Shown: positions 28,088 to 37,602 of the stretch, piece by piece
Layout: the number at the start of each line of letters is the position of its first letter
Numbering within the stretch: the first letter of the stretch is position 1
NCBI GenBank assembly: GCA_903861125.1
Contig: CAIOTF010000042.1
Span: 124,001-188,000, forward strand
Direction of reading: 5' to 3'
Origin: an uncultured Ignavibacteriota bacterium
Lineage (GTDB): Bacteria; Bacteroidota; Ignavibacteria; UBA10030; UBA8401
Length of the DNA stretch: 64,000 nucleotides
Notes under the pieces: model-generated
Told to the model about the DNA's origin: nothing
Databases searched by the model: none
Seen by the model: only the letters and a program-made list of their open reading frames with translations
Position numbers and translations under genes: made by a program

Positions 28088-28945
28088 TTATCCAAGATAG
28101 GACCGCAAATTTTTACTCCGCGATGCATGGCGCAGACGTCGGATTGCTTTTTCTTTAATCTGGCGTACGCGTTCGCGTGTAAGATTGAACTTCTCGCCGA
28201 TCTCTTCAAGCGTTAATGAATGTTCTTTATGCAATCCGAAATATAAACGAATCACTTCGGATTCGCGTTCACTTAAAGTTGCGAGAGCACGTTTCACTTC
28301 TTCCTTCAGCGATTCATCCATCAGGATAGAATCCGGTGCCGGTTGGCGTTCATCCTGAATAACGTCGAGCAGACGGTTGTCTTCGCCCTGAGCGAACGGA
28401 GCATCAACGGAAAGATGCCGTCCCGAAATTTTCAACGTATCGGCAACCTCGAAGACGGACATATCAAGTTCTTCTGCAAGTTCGCTCGCACTCGGTTCGC
28501 GTTCAAATTCCTGTTCAAGCTGGCTGAACGCCTTGCCGATCTTGTTGAGCGCACCGACACGGTTCAGCGGCAGACGGACGATACGGGATTGTTCAGCAAG
28601 AGCCTGCAGAATAGACTGCCGGATCCACCACACTGCATACGAAATGAATTTGAATCCACGCGTTTCATCAAATCTTTTTGCCGCTTTGATCAGTCCAAGA
28701 TTTCCTTCGTTGATCAGGTCGCCAAGCGACAGTCCCTGATTCTGATATTGCTTTGCTACACTCACCACGAACCGGAGATTGGCCTTTGTAAGTTTTTCCA
28801 GTGCACGCTGTTCCCCTTTTTTTATCCGCTTGGCAAGATCGATCTCTTCATCGGGAGTCAGAAGATCCACTTTGCCGATCTCCTGCAGATACTTATCGAG
28901 GGATTGGCTTTCTCTGTTCGTGTATTGTTTTGTTATTTTCACCAT
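28088..28945 (-). CDS. rpoD: Primary RNA polymerase sigma factor (sigma-70, RpoD-type)
   Basis: The 285-residue protein has the sigma-70 regions in order: 1.2 ([24 protein letters not shown]), 2 ([26 protein letters not shown] and [15 protein letters not shown]), 3, and 4 ([29 protein letters not shown]). Region 1.1 and the non-conserved insert are absent, as in the housekeeping sigma factor of Bacteroidota and Chlorobiota. A weak AAGGTG precedes the ATG. The 369-base gap upstream should hold its promoter. Confidence 0.93.
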   Translation of the reverse strand: MVKITKQYTNRESQSLDKYLQEIGKVDLLTPDEEIDLAKRIKKGEQRALEKLTKANLRFVVSVAKQYQNQGLSLGDLINEGNLGLIKAAKRFDETRGFKFISYAVWWIRQSILQALAEQSRIVRLPLNRVGALNKIGKAFSQLEQEFEREPSASELAEELDMSVFEVADTLKISGRHLSVDAPFAQGEDNRLLDVIQDERQPAPDSILMDESLKEEVKRALATLSERESEVIRLYFGLHKEHSLTLEEIGEKFNLTRERVRQIKEKAIRRLRHASRSKNLRSYLG

Positions 28946-29284
28946 TACTGCTTCACCTTCAATATAATTTCGTTACTCATATTTGTAAGACAGATGTGCA
29001 TTCCTGTTTTTCTTTCAGAACATTCTTACGTTAATTATTTCCATTTTTTTTATCACACAAACATCATTGCTTTTTTTTAGACTCTTTATGTATGCAAAAA
29101 GTTCTATTACATTTAACGCTGTATCAGCACCATTGCCGTTTTGAAAATGTATCCGGATTCTACAATACAGCCACGGTAAACGAATGATCTGTAATTATTG
29201 CGGAATCTACAAGATTTATTTTGCGTTTACCGGCATCCGTTACATTCGCGCTGCAAAACGCTCTGCCTTCTGTCAAAAATCCTT
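28946..29284. other. Intergenic gap between rpoD and deoB, no gene recognised
   Basis: About 340 bases, AT-rich in the half near rpoD, presumably carrying the rpoD promoter. I find no open frame with a plausible start, no tRNA fold and no repeat shared with the other gaps. Runs such as CATTTTTTTTATC and GCTTTTTTTTAGAC near 29045-29080 are just AT-rich tracts. I cannot place a promoter with confidence. Confidence 0.5.
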
Positions 29285-29312
29285 GAAAAATTAAGCACAT
29301 TCCGACGGTGCT
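29285..29312 (-). terminator. Probable terminator after deoB
   Basis: AGCAC (29294-29298) and GTGCT (29308-29312) form a short stem with a nine-base loop directly after the deoB stop, followed on the minus strand by TAATTTTT. The stem is short, so this is a modest candidate. Confidence 0.45.
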
Positions 29313-29314
29313 GC

Positions 29315-30526
29315 TTATTCTTCCGTATTATTACCGGTCATCATAACAACCTGAGTCAGGAAACTCGTCCCCTTTAATTCTTTTCCTTCGAATCCGAAAT
29401 AGCTGACAACCGTTTTCCCGAGATCGGCAAATGTTTGACGGATACCGAGATCGACATTTCTTTTTCCGTCTGGTGAATAGACAATCAAAGGAACATATTC
29501 ACGGGAATGATCGGTGCTGTTATCCGTCGGATCGTTGCCGTGATCTGCCGTGATAATCAGAAGATCATCGCCGCTCAGCGTACTAATAATCCGCGGCAGC
29601 TGAAGATCAAAATATTCAAGTGCTTCCTTCATCCCTTTCGGATCCTGGCGATGACCGAACAGTGCGTCGAAATCGACAAGATTCGTAAAAATAAAACCGT
29701 TCGGCGTTTTGTTCGCCCATGCGATCGTCTCTTCAATCCCTTCGTCATTTGATTTTGTGTGGATCTTCTCGCTCAGACTTTTTCCGGCAAACAGATCGTC
29801 TATCTTGCCGACGGCTACAGTCGGTATAGCACGCTCAAAAAGAATATCGAGCATTGTTGTTCCGGGCGGAAAGAGAGAAAAGTCTCTCCGGTCCGTCGTT
29901 CTCTGATAGTTTCCGTTCGAACCGGTAAACGGACGTGCAATCACTCTTCCCACAGCATGTTTGCCAACCATCACCTGATTGCGCGCAATGGTACACAGTT
30001 CATACAATCTCTCAAGCGGTATTACGCGGTCATTCACTGCGATCTGAAAAACTGAATCTGCCGATGTATAAATTATCGGGAATCCTGTCCGCTCATGTTC
30101 GGCAGCAAGTTCCTCAAGTATAACGGTACCGGACGCTGCTTTGTTTCCCAGAATACCGCCGCACCCGGTCAACGAACAAAATTTTTCTATAACTTCGGTC
30201 GGGAATCCGTTCGGATAGTACGGAAAATCTTTTTCAAGAATGATCCCGGAAAATTCCCAATGACCGGTGGTGCTATCCTTACCTTTTGAAACCTCGCGCA
30301 TCTTGCCAAAGTTTCCGGTTGCAGAAGAATTTTTTGGAACGCCTTTGATCTCAACGATATTACCCAATCCAAGTGCAGAAAGATTCGGAAGATGCAGGCC
30401 GCCGGTCACCGCCGCCGTATTGCTCAATGTATTTGCCGCTTCGTCATGGTACAATGCCGCATCCGGTGCAGCTCCGACACCAACCCCGTCAAGAACGATA
30501 CAAACTATTTTTCCGTTTATCTTCAT
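29315..30526 (-). CDS. deoB: Phosphopentomutase
   Basis: The 403-residue protein is full length for DeoB. It has the metal-binding start CIVLDGVGVGAAPDAA, the phosphothreonine segment KGKDSTTGHWEF, and the metal site ITADHGNDPTDNSTDHSREYVPL. It interconverts ribose-1-phosphate and ribose-5-phosphate in nucleoside salvage. Its ATG overlaps the stop of the GAF/GGDEF gene by one base (TGATG), so translation is coupled to a signalling-type protein, which is not a usual partner. Confidence 0.95.
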   Translation of the reverse strand: MKINGKIVCIVLDGVGVGAAPDAALYHDEAANTLSNTAAVTGGLHLPNLSALGLGNIVEIKGVPKNSSATGNFGKMREVSKGKDSTTGHWEFSGIILEKDFPYYPNGFPTEVIEKFCSLTGCGGILGNKAASGTVILEELAAEHERTGFPIIYTSADSVFQIAVNDRVIPLERLYELCTIARNQVMVGKHAVGRVIARPFTGSNGNYQRTTDRRDFSLFPPGTTMLDILFERAIPTVAVGKIDDLFAGKSLSEKIHTKSNDEGIEETIAWANKTPNGFIFTNLVDFDALFGHRQDPKGMKEALEYFDLQLPRIISTLSGDDLLIITADHGNDPTDNSTDHSREYVPLIVYSPDGKRNVDLGIRQTFADLGKTVVSYFGFEGKELKGTSFLTQVVMMTGNNTEE

Positions 30527-32436
30527 CAGAATACCCTGACAATGTTCCCGCCCGCTTTTTTTGCCAGATCAAGCACATGAGAAACATTTTTTACCAGTTC
30601 GTCACCCGACATTTTTGATGAGGCACCGCTGATGCCGATCGTTACGGAGATTGAAAAACTTTTTCTGCCAACAGTAACAATGCTGCCGGCGATTGCCGTA
30701 CGCAGTTTTTCCGCCCAGAGAAATGCATCGTTGGCTATCGTATCGGCAAGCACAACAGCAAACGTTGATGCATCGAACCGTGCAACGACATCATAAGGCC
30801 GCACACTGGCACGCAAGTGCCTTGCTACGTGTATCAGTCCGGCATCTCTCCCATCGATATCATACCGCTGTTCTATATCAGATATGTTATAGAGTGTGAT
30901 GAACACCAGACTGAGATCCTCATCCCGTTCCGTAGCTCGAATAAGTTCTTCGTTCAATCGTGACGAAAAATATTTCTTAGACAATGTCCCCGTCAGCTCG
31001 TCAACGGCAATATGCTCGTTCAGGATCGTGTTCAGTTCATTGATTTCAAATTCCGGAGCTACGGTCGACGCAAGGAACTGTATCGCCTCAACATCCTTTT
31101 TCGAAAACGCGCTCGCATCCCGTTCTGTAACGATCACTGCTCCGTAACACTTTCCGCCGGATGAGAAGGGTGCTACAACCAGCATGCCGTGTTTCAGTAC
31201 ATCGGACGACCGTTCATGCTCGTTAAAAATCATTTTTGAATTCTGCGCAAGATTCACCGTCTGCATGCTGTTCGACCTAATGGAATGACCGACAATGCTC
31301 TTCTCAAAATCGATTAGCTGCTTGGGAGACACGAACCTGTCGTTCCCGCGCACCCGTGTTGATGCAATACCCCACCCACGCTGCCCTTCATCATAAAGAA
31401 CAACACTGATGGATTCCCATGCAACAATATTTTCCAGCTCTTCCGTCAGCGAATTCATAACAAGAGCGATGGCCGGATGGCCGGAGATCCGTTTCTTCAG
31501 TTTCGAGTCCGCTTCTATCAGTTTCACATCGGCAAAGAGATCGTATTTTTCCGTATAACTAATCAGCAGTGAAGAGATCAATTTGGAGACATGCGATAGT
31601 ACTGCAAAGGTTTCATCGCCGTATGCATCGGCCGCTTTACTGTCCACCGCCAGAACACCGATCGGCCTGGACGATGTATCACCGGCGTAAAAAACAGGAA
31701 CGCCGATAAATGATTTGATATCCTGGAGATTCTTGTAATAACAGAGAACATCGCGTTCAGTTTCAGGAAGGATATTGTTGACAAGCTGCGGCTCACCGTT
31801 TACACCGATCCTGCTGATGATATCCACACCAATGGGAAGTTTACGTTCCTGTGTGAACGCTCCGGAGTCTGTAACCTTACCTTCAATAACAAGCTGTCGC
31901 GTTTCATTCTTCACCCAGAAGAATGTAACTGAGTGTGCAAAGCAAACCTCTTTAACGATCTGCAATGCTTTGACGAGCAAACTATTGAATTCGCTTTGGG
32001 GTTCTGCCTGATTCATTGTTCCTGAATGTTTCTCCTCGAGAAAATCTGTTGCGGAAAAATTGATCGGTCTTGGTTCCTGTTCACGCTGCCGCTGCATCTG
32101 CTCAGAACGTTTCGTCTGAACGACAGGACGTTCAAAGGATGCTGCCGGTATTTCTTCATGCTCTGTTTCTTTTTCATACGAAGCGATCTCTGATTCCTCG
32201 TCGTATGCACCATCTTGATCCGATGTTTCACGCGTTCCGCCAAACTTCGACCTGTATGAACTGTACGCCGCATAAAAAAGCAACGCAGCAATTCCAACTG
32301 ATGCGATGGTGGTCAGCAGCGCGTGACTGAACACTCCTAAAAATACGAGAAGGACTCCCACGCCGACAAGGACCATCTCTTCTAATAGTTGGTTGATCAT
32401 ATTAGAATGGACAGGCTCCCTCTGATTTTCCGGCAT
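30526..32436 (-). CDS. Membrane protein with two GAF domains and a degenerate GGDEF domain
   Basis: The 636-residue protein has two N-terminal transmembrane helices (residues about 20-58), an acidic linker, GAF-like regions at about 150-295 and 320-465, and a GGDEF domain from about 470 with VDELTGTLSKKYF at the start and SISVTIGIS near the end. The active-site GGDEF (RYGGDEF) is replaced by RFDASTF at 553-559, so diguanylate cyclase activity is unlikely. It may bind a nucleotide or act as a sensor. The start at 32436 has AAGGA eight bases upstream. The stop overlaps the deoB start. Confidence 0.85.
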   Translation of the reverse strand: MPENQREPVHSNMINQLLEEMVLVGVGVLLVFLGVFSHALLTTIASVGIAALLFYAAYSSYRSKFGGTRETSDQDGAYDEESEIASYEKETEHEEIPAASFERPVVQTKRSEQMQRQREQEPRPINFSATDFLEEKHSGTMNQAEPQSEFNSLLVKALQIVKEVCFAHSVTFFWVKNETRQLVIEGKVTDSGAFTQERKLPIGVDIISRIGVNGEPQLVNNILPETERDVLCYYKNLQDIKSFIGVPVFYAGDTSSRPIGVLAVDSKAADAYGDETFAVLSHVSKLISSLLISYTEKYDLFADVKLIEADSKLKKRISGHPAIALVMNSLTEELENIVAWESISVVLYDEGQRGWGIASTRVRGNDRFVSPKQLIDFEKSIVGHSIRSNSMQTVNLAQNSKMIFNEHERSSDVLKHGMLVVAPFSSGGKCYGAVIVTERDASAFSKKDVEAIQFLASTVAPEFEINELNTILNEHIAVDELTGTLSKKYFSSRLNEELIRATERDEDLSLVFITLYNISDIEQRYDIDGRDAGLIHVARHLRASVRPYDVVARFDASTFAVVLADTIANDAFLWAEKLRTAIAGSIVTVGRKSFSISVTIGISGASSKMSGDELVKNVSHVLDLAKKAGGNIVRVF

Positions 32437-32654
32437 TGATGAGTCCTTGAACGTTGAGAAACCGCAAAAAACATAGTAAATCTATTGATTTTCTGTTCTA
32501 AAGTCAATGGAGAATTTGTTACTTCTTGTTAGTGAAGAGCAAAGACTTTTGATTTTACACTTTTGATTTTTTCATAAAATAGATGTTGCGCGGTTTTCAA
32601 TTTTTAGCTACACTAAAACACGAAACTCCTTAATCGACCAACCGAGATATCACT

Positions 32655-35168
32655 ATGAAAGCAGTAATCATGTCCGGAGGCTTCGGCACCCGGCTCCGCC
32701 CGCTCACATGCAACATTCCCAAACCAATGGTTCCGATGATGAACAAACCGATGATGCAGCATATCGTCGATCTGTTGAAGAAGCACGGCATCACGGAGAT
32801 CGTCTCAACACTGTTCTATCAGCCGGACATCATCACCGGATATTTCGGAGACGGATCGAAGTTCGGGATAAAGATGCAGTACCGCAAAGCAGAAGCGGAT
32901 TACGGTACCGCGGGAAGTGTCCGCAATGCTGCGGATTTTCTGGACGAACGGTTTATCATTATCAGCGGAGACGTGCTGACCGATTTCGATCTGTCGAAAG
33001 CGATCGAATTCCATGAACAGAAAAAAGCAAAGGCAACGCTCGTACTCACCCGTGCGAAGAATCCACTCGCCTTCGGCGTTGTTATCACGGACAATAGCGG
33101 AAAGATCACCCGCTTCCTCGAAAAACCGTCGTGGGGCGAAGTATTCAGTGATACGATCAACACCGGCATTTATATTATCGAACCGGAAGTACTGAAACTT
33201 ATCCCCTATCAAAAAGAATTCGATTTCAGCAAGAATCTCTTCCCCGCAATGCTTGAACAGGACATGGGGTTATACGGATATATCGCCGAAGGATACTGGC
33301 GCGATGTCGGCAATCTGAACGAGTACCAGGAAGCACATCTTGATGCACTGGATGACGGCGTGAATCTGCATCACGAGGGTGAAATGGTCGGTTCTGCGTT
33401 TGTCGGTGCAAACACGATAATCGAAACATCCATGGATAATCTTCAAGGGAAAGTACTGATTGGAAAAAACTGCAAGATCGGGAAGAATGCGAAGATCATC
33501 AAATCCGTGGTTGGGAATGACTGCGTCATTGAAGACGGCGCGGTGATCCGTAATTCGGTCATCTGGTCGCATACCAATATCGGCAAGGGTGCGGAACTTA
33601 CCTCGTGCGTTGTTGCAAAATGGTGTACGATCGGCGATTATGCTCTCATCAGCGACAACGTGTATATTTCGGATAAGTGTGTGATCGGAAAAGAGAGTAA
33701 ACTCGCTCCGAATATTAAATTATGGCCCGAAAAAGAAGTTGAAGACGGGGCGATCCTTACGCGGTCCCTGGTGTGGGAAGACAAATGGCTGAAGGATCTC
33801 TTTACCGATTCGCGCATCACAGGATTATCGAATATAGAGATGAATCCCGAATTCGGCGCGAAGATCGGCGCATCATTCGGCGCATTGGCCGGAAAAGGAA
33901 AGACCATTCTGATGAGCCGCGATTCGGACAATGTGTCGCGTATGATGAACCGTGCCTTGATGTGCGGATTGATGTCCGCCGGAGTTGAAGCCGGTGATCT
34001 GCGTGCAGTCTCCATTCCGATCCTTCGTCAGGAACTCCGAAGCGGAAAACATGCCGGTGGCGTCCATGTTCGAAAATCGCCATTTGATAAGAATCTTACC
34101 GACATAATTTTCTTCGACGGAAAAGGAAAAGACCTACCTACCAGCAAGACTAAGTCGCTCGAACGGCTGTTCTTCGGCGAAGATTTTCCAAGGGCAAAAC
34201 AGGACGATGTGGGCGGAGTGACATTCCCGGAACGCGCGCAGGAAAGTTATATTCAGAAATTCCTGTCCACAATCAATGTTGATGCTATTGCACAGTCAAA
34301 GTTCAAACTTGTTATTGATTATTCCAGCGGCATTGCTTCGTCGATCTTCCCGAATATTCTTGGCTCATTCAACGCCCAGGTCCTCTCGCAAAACGCGTAT
34401 CTGGACGCCAAGAAGATCACAAGGACCACTGAAGAATTCGACCACAACGTAGCTCAGCTTTCGCACATTGTCACCTCTCTCGGATACGATGTCGGTTTCA
34501 TTCTCGATGCCGGCGCAGAGCGCTGTTTGATAGTTGATGAGAACGGAAAATTCGTGGATACCGACCGGCTGCTCACGCTGGTCACTCATCTCTTCCTCAC
34601 TGTCTATCCCGAAGTGAAGAAGATCGCCGTACCGATCACTGCGTCGGCAGAGATAGACTTGATTGCGCAGCACATGGGTGTCGAGGTGGTGAAGACGCGC
34701 GACAGTCACCTTTCGCTGATGGAAGCGGCAACGAAAGAAGATATCAAATTCGTCGGCGGCACAAAAGGAGGATTCATTTTCACCGATTTTCTTTTTGCCA
34801 GCGACGGAATGTATTCCGTAGCTAAGATCATGGAAATGCTCGCTACCGCCAACACACGTTTCGGTTTATTGGACAAACAGGTGCCGAAACTTCACATGAA
34901 CAAAAAAACGATTCATGTTCCATGGGACAAAAAAGGAAGGGTGATGCGGTATTTGATGAAGGATACCGACAGTCAGCCGAACAGAATACTTCTGGACGGT
35001 GTGAAACTGATTCTCGACCACAAGGCATCCACCTCTGTATTGATGTGGCCCGATAGAGCAAAACCGACCTTCCATGTTCACGCGGAATCGGCTGAGAAAG
35101 AACTTGCTGATATACTCGTTTCGCAGTACGAAGAGAAGATCGTCGAATGGCGCGACACAAGGGATTGA
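32655..35168 (+). CDS. Sugar nucleotidyltransferase (mannose-1-phosphate guanylyltransferase-type) fused to a decayed phosphomannomutase domain
   Basis: The 837-residue protein has three parts. Residues 1-235 are an NTP-transferase with MSGGFGTRLRPLT at 6-18 and the sugar-phosphate site FLEKPSW. Residues about 240-370 are left-handed beta-helix hexapeptide repeats (IGKNCKIGKNAKI). Residues about 400-837 align with phosphomannomutase, but the phosphoserine loop reads VRKSPFD at 472-478 in place of TASHNP, although Ser475 remains, and the metal loop reads DAGAER at 618-623 in place of DGDGDR. So nucleotidyl transfer is likely and the mutase is doubtful. Such fusions occur in several phyla; GDP-mannose or UDP-glucose are possible products. 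Confidence 0.85.
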   Translation: MKAVIMSGGFGTRLRPLTCNIPKPMVPMMNKPMMQHIVDLLKKHGITEIVSTLFYQPDIITGYFGDGSKFGIKMQYRKAEADYGTAGSVRNAADFLDERFIIISGDVLTDFDLSKAIEFHEQKKAKATLVLTRAKNPLAFGVVITDNSGKITRFLEKPSWGEVFSDTINTGIYIIEPEVLKLIPYQKEFDFSKNLFPAMLEQDMGLYGYIAEGYWRDVGNLNEYQEAHLDALDDGVNLHHEGEMVGSAFVGANTIIETSMDNLQGKVLIGKNCKIGKNAKIIKSVVGNDCVIEDGAVIRNSVIWSHTNIGKGAELTSCVVAKWCTIGDYALISDNVYISDKCVIGKESKLAPNIKLWPEKEVEDGAILTRSLVWEDKWLKDLFTDSRITGLSNIEMNPEFGAKIGASFGALAGKGKTILMSRDSDNVSRMMNRALMCGLMSAGVEAGDLRAVSIPILRQELRSGKHAGGVHVRKSPFDKNLTDIIFFDGKGKDLPTSKTKSLERLFFGEDFPRAKQDDVGGVTFPERAQESYIQKFLSTINVDAIAQSKFKLVIDYSSGIASSIFPNILGSFNAQVLSQNAYLDAKKITRTTEEFDHNVAQLSHIVTSLGYDVGFILDAGAERCLIVDENGKFVDTDRLLTLVTHLFLTVYPEVKKIAVPITASAEIDLIAQHMGVEVVKTRDSHLSLMEAATKEDIKFVGGTKGGFIFTDFLFASDGMYSVAKIMEMLATANTRFGLLDKQVPKLHMNKKTIHVPWDKKGRVMRYLMKDTDSQPNRILLDGVKLILDHKASTSVLMWPDRAKPTFHVHAESAEKELADILVSQYEEKIVEWRDTRD

Positions 35169-35274
35169 ATTATTGCTTCCATTTGCAGAGTGAAAACCGT
35201 ATATTTAACACGCTTTGGACAGGTTGAAGGATTTTGAAGAGTGTATGTTTGACAGTTTGGAGATTATTAAAAAA

Positions 35275-35745
35275 ATGAAAATCAGCGATATTTTAGATGA
35301 ATCAGTAGTACGTGTAAAACTCAAGGGAAAATCGAAAGACGAAATCATCAACGAGATGATCGCAATCGTCAATCACTCAAATAGGATCACCGATATTGAA
35401 AAGGTCCGCGAAGCAATCTTTGAACGCGAAAAGATCATGTCCACCGGCGTCGGCAACGGATTTGCAATTCCGCATGGAAAATGCGATGCCGTTCTGGATA
35501 TCGTGGCTGCTTTTGCAATCACCGAAGAAGCGATCGATTATGAATCCCTTGACGAACAACCTGTCCACTTGATCTTCCTGTTGATCGGCAAGGACAGTAT
35601 GGTCGGTCCGCATATCAAACTGCTAAGCCGCATCTCCCGTTTGATGAACAAGGAAGATTTCCGTAAAAAATTACTCGAGGCAAATACACCAAAAGAAGTG
35701 ATCGATATTTTCAAGAGCGAAGAAGCACAATATTTTGATAATTAG
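35275..35745 (+). CDS. PTS EIIA-like protein (PtsN/fructose-type)
   Basis: A fructose/nitrogen-type EIIA domain of about 156 residues beginning at MKISDILDE. It has the phosphorylation site FAIPHGKCD with the active His, and the family stretch VHLIFLLIGKD followed by HIKLLSRISRLMN. No other PTS component is in the window, so it may be a regulatory EIIA that senses nitrogen or energy status and not a sugar importer. The frame is also open from a TTG near 35215 and an ATG at 35245; none has a perfect ribosome-binding site, so the start is uncertain. It lies about 105 bases after the nucleotidyltransferase. Confidence 0.85.
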   Translation: MKISDILDESVVRVKLKGKSKDEIINEMIAIVNHSNRITDIEKVREAIFEREKIMSTGVGNGFAIPHGKCDAVLDIVAAFAITEEAIDYESLDEQPVHLIFLLIGKDSMVGPHIKLLSRISRLMNKEDFRKKLLEANTPKEVIDIFKSEEAQYFDN

Positions 35746-35817
35746 ATCAGCATATTCGATCCTTCAATGTGCACCAAAACACCCGAAGACCCTCTTCCCA
35801 TCATTATAGCATAACCT

Positions 35818-37068
35818 GTGAATTACCGATCAATCAAAGGCACCAAAGATATCCTTCCATCCGAAACGCCCTTGTGGCAATTCGCTGAAGCCACGATCCG
35901 CGACGTGTTCCGCCAGTTCAATTATAAAGAGATCCGCACGCCGATCTTCGAATCTACTTCCCTTTTCGCCCGCAGCATCGGCGAACTTACCGATATTGTG
36001 GGAAAAGAGATGTATACGTTCCAGGACCGAAGCGGAGACAGCACCACGCTTCGTCCCGAAGGTACTGCCTCGGCGATACGTGCTTACATTCAGAACAATC
36101 TGGGGGAATCATTGCCGCTGTCGAAGGTCTATTATATAGGACCGATGTTCCGGCAGGAGCGGCCGCAAGCCGGACGGCTGAGACAGTTCCACCAATTCGG
36201 CGCGGAAGCGATCGGTTCGCCCACGGCCGAAACCGACGTTGAGATTATTGCAATGACGATCGAGATCTACAAGCGGCTGGGAATCACCAGTTATTCGTTG
36301 CAGATCAATTCCGTCGGCGACGAAGAATGCCGGCCGAAATACAAAGAAATACTCCGCGACGAACTCAGAAAGATCGCTGACCAACTTTCCGGTGAAAGCC
36401 AGAAACGGATCGACCAGAATCCGATGCGCGTTCTTGATTCGAAGGATGAGAACGATCAGAAACTGACCGCAACGATGCCTCTCATCACCGATCATCTGAA
36501 CGAGGAATGCTCCAAACATTTTGATCGCGTGAAATCGCTGCTGACGGCATATGGAATACCGTATACCGTGAATGGCCGATTGGTGCGTGGATTGGATTAC
36601 TATACGAAGACAGCATTTGAGATTACCAGCACAGAACTTGGTTCGCAGGACGCTCTTGCAGGCGGCGGACGATACGACCTGCTGGTGAAAGAACTTGGCG
36701 GCAAACAGACACCGAGTGTCGGTTTTGCGGCTGGAATGGAACGGCTGATGATGATTCTTGAGAAAAAAGGGATCACTGCGCCGAAACAGAATCCGAAGAT
36801 TTTTATCGCCGCGGCGGATGAATCGGCGCGCGAATGGGTACTGAAGACCACAATGACCCTCCGGACCAGCGGCATCGCATCGGAATGCGACCTTCTTGCA
36901 CGGAGTCTGAAATCGCAGATGAAAGAAGCAGACCGGCAGCAGGCGGAATTTTCGCTTGTTGTTGGCACAATGGAACTTGAAAGCGGCAAAGCGTTGTTGA
37001 AGAATCTAACCGACCACACTCAGCATGAGATACCGCTGACCGGAATAGTCGGATTTTTCAACAAATGA
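35818..37068 (+). CDS. hisS: Histidyl-tRNA synthetase
   Basis: The 416-residue class II synthetase starts at a GTG (35818) with the family N-terminus NYRSIKGTKDILPSE. It has motif 2 region YIGPMFRQERPQAGRLRQFHQFGAEAIG, the histidine-specific segments LVRGLDYYTKTAFEI and ALAGGGRYDLLVKELGG, and a C-terminal anticodon-binding domain. Length and order are standard. It begins a plus-strand run with the unknown gene, lgt, rlmB and corA, most of which overlap or abut. Confidence 0.96.
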   Translation: MNYRSIKGTKDILPSETPLWQFAEATIRDVFRQFNYKEIRTPIFESTSLFARSIGELTDIVGKEMYTFQDRSGDSTTLRPEGTASAIRAYIQNNLGESLPLSKVYYIGPMFRQERPQAGRLRQFHQFGAEAIGSPTAETDVEIIAMTIEIYKRLGITSYSLQINSVGDEECRPKYKEILRDELRKIADQLSGESQKRIDQNPMRVLDSKDENDQKLTATMPLITDHLNEECSKHFDRVKSLLTAYGIPYTVNGRLVRGLDYYTKTAFEITSTELGSQDALAGGGRYDLLVKELGGKQTPSVGFAAGMERLMMILEKKGITAPKQNPKIFIAAADESAREWVLKTTMTLRTSGIASECDLLARSLKSQMKEADRQQAEFSLVVGTMELESGKALLKNLTDHTQHEIPLTGIVGFFNK

Positions 37069-37095
37069 CGGTACGGCCGCAGATGCGTCCGCCGA

Positions 37096-37602
37096 ATGAA
37101 CGTTCCTATGGCGCAAAAAAATCAAATAATTGAATACCGTTTGCTGGTTCAACCGGCATACGATGAGACACTGAAAAAAAACGGCATTCTTTTTCTGATC
37201 GAGACGGCAAAACAGTTCACAAATTTCAGCTACGTGATCGACGTGAATGATACTGTTGAAGGTACGCAAGTTGTATGGATACTTCGAGGTTTGCGTGCCC
37301 CGTCCATGAACATGCCCGCGACCGGTACGGCGCAGTTTCACAAAATATATTTCGATCTGCCGAAAACTATTCAGTTTACTCTTGTAAAAAAAGGAAAGAT
37401 CAAAGCTGAAACGGAATTCACAACATTAAAAACTTCGGTGAGATCGACAAAGACGCAAAGCACTTTCCTGAAGATCTATACGGACCAGAATGAATTCCAG
37501 ACAAAACGGGTCGATGACATTGTGATGGCTGAACCAAAACCGGACATTGTACGGGAACCATCACCGGAAAAAAAACAAAAAACTAAAAAGACAAAACATT
37601 AA
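37096..37602 (+). CDS. Unknown protein between hisS and lgt
   Basis: I do not recognise this 168-residue protein. It has no signal peptide or membrane helix. The first 130 residues look beta-rich (IIEYRLLVQP, FSYVIDVND, TQVVWILRGL, KIYFDLPKTIQFTLVKKGK), and the tail is strongly basic (SPEKKQKTKKTKH), which suggests binding to nucleic acid or an acidic partner. The start may be at ATG 37108 (MAQKN) as well as 37096; neither has a good ribosome-binding site. The stop overlaps the lgt start by one base (TAATG), so the two are translationally coupled. Confidence 0.72.
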   Translation: MNVPMAQKNQIIEYRLLVQPAYDETLKKNGILFLIETAKQFTNFSYVIDVNDTVEGTQVVWILRGLRAPSMNMPATGTAQFHKIYFDLPKTIQFTLVKKGKIKAETEFTTLKTSVRSTKTQSTFLKIYTDQNEFQTKRVDDIVMAEPKPDIVREPSPEKKQKTKKTKH

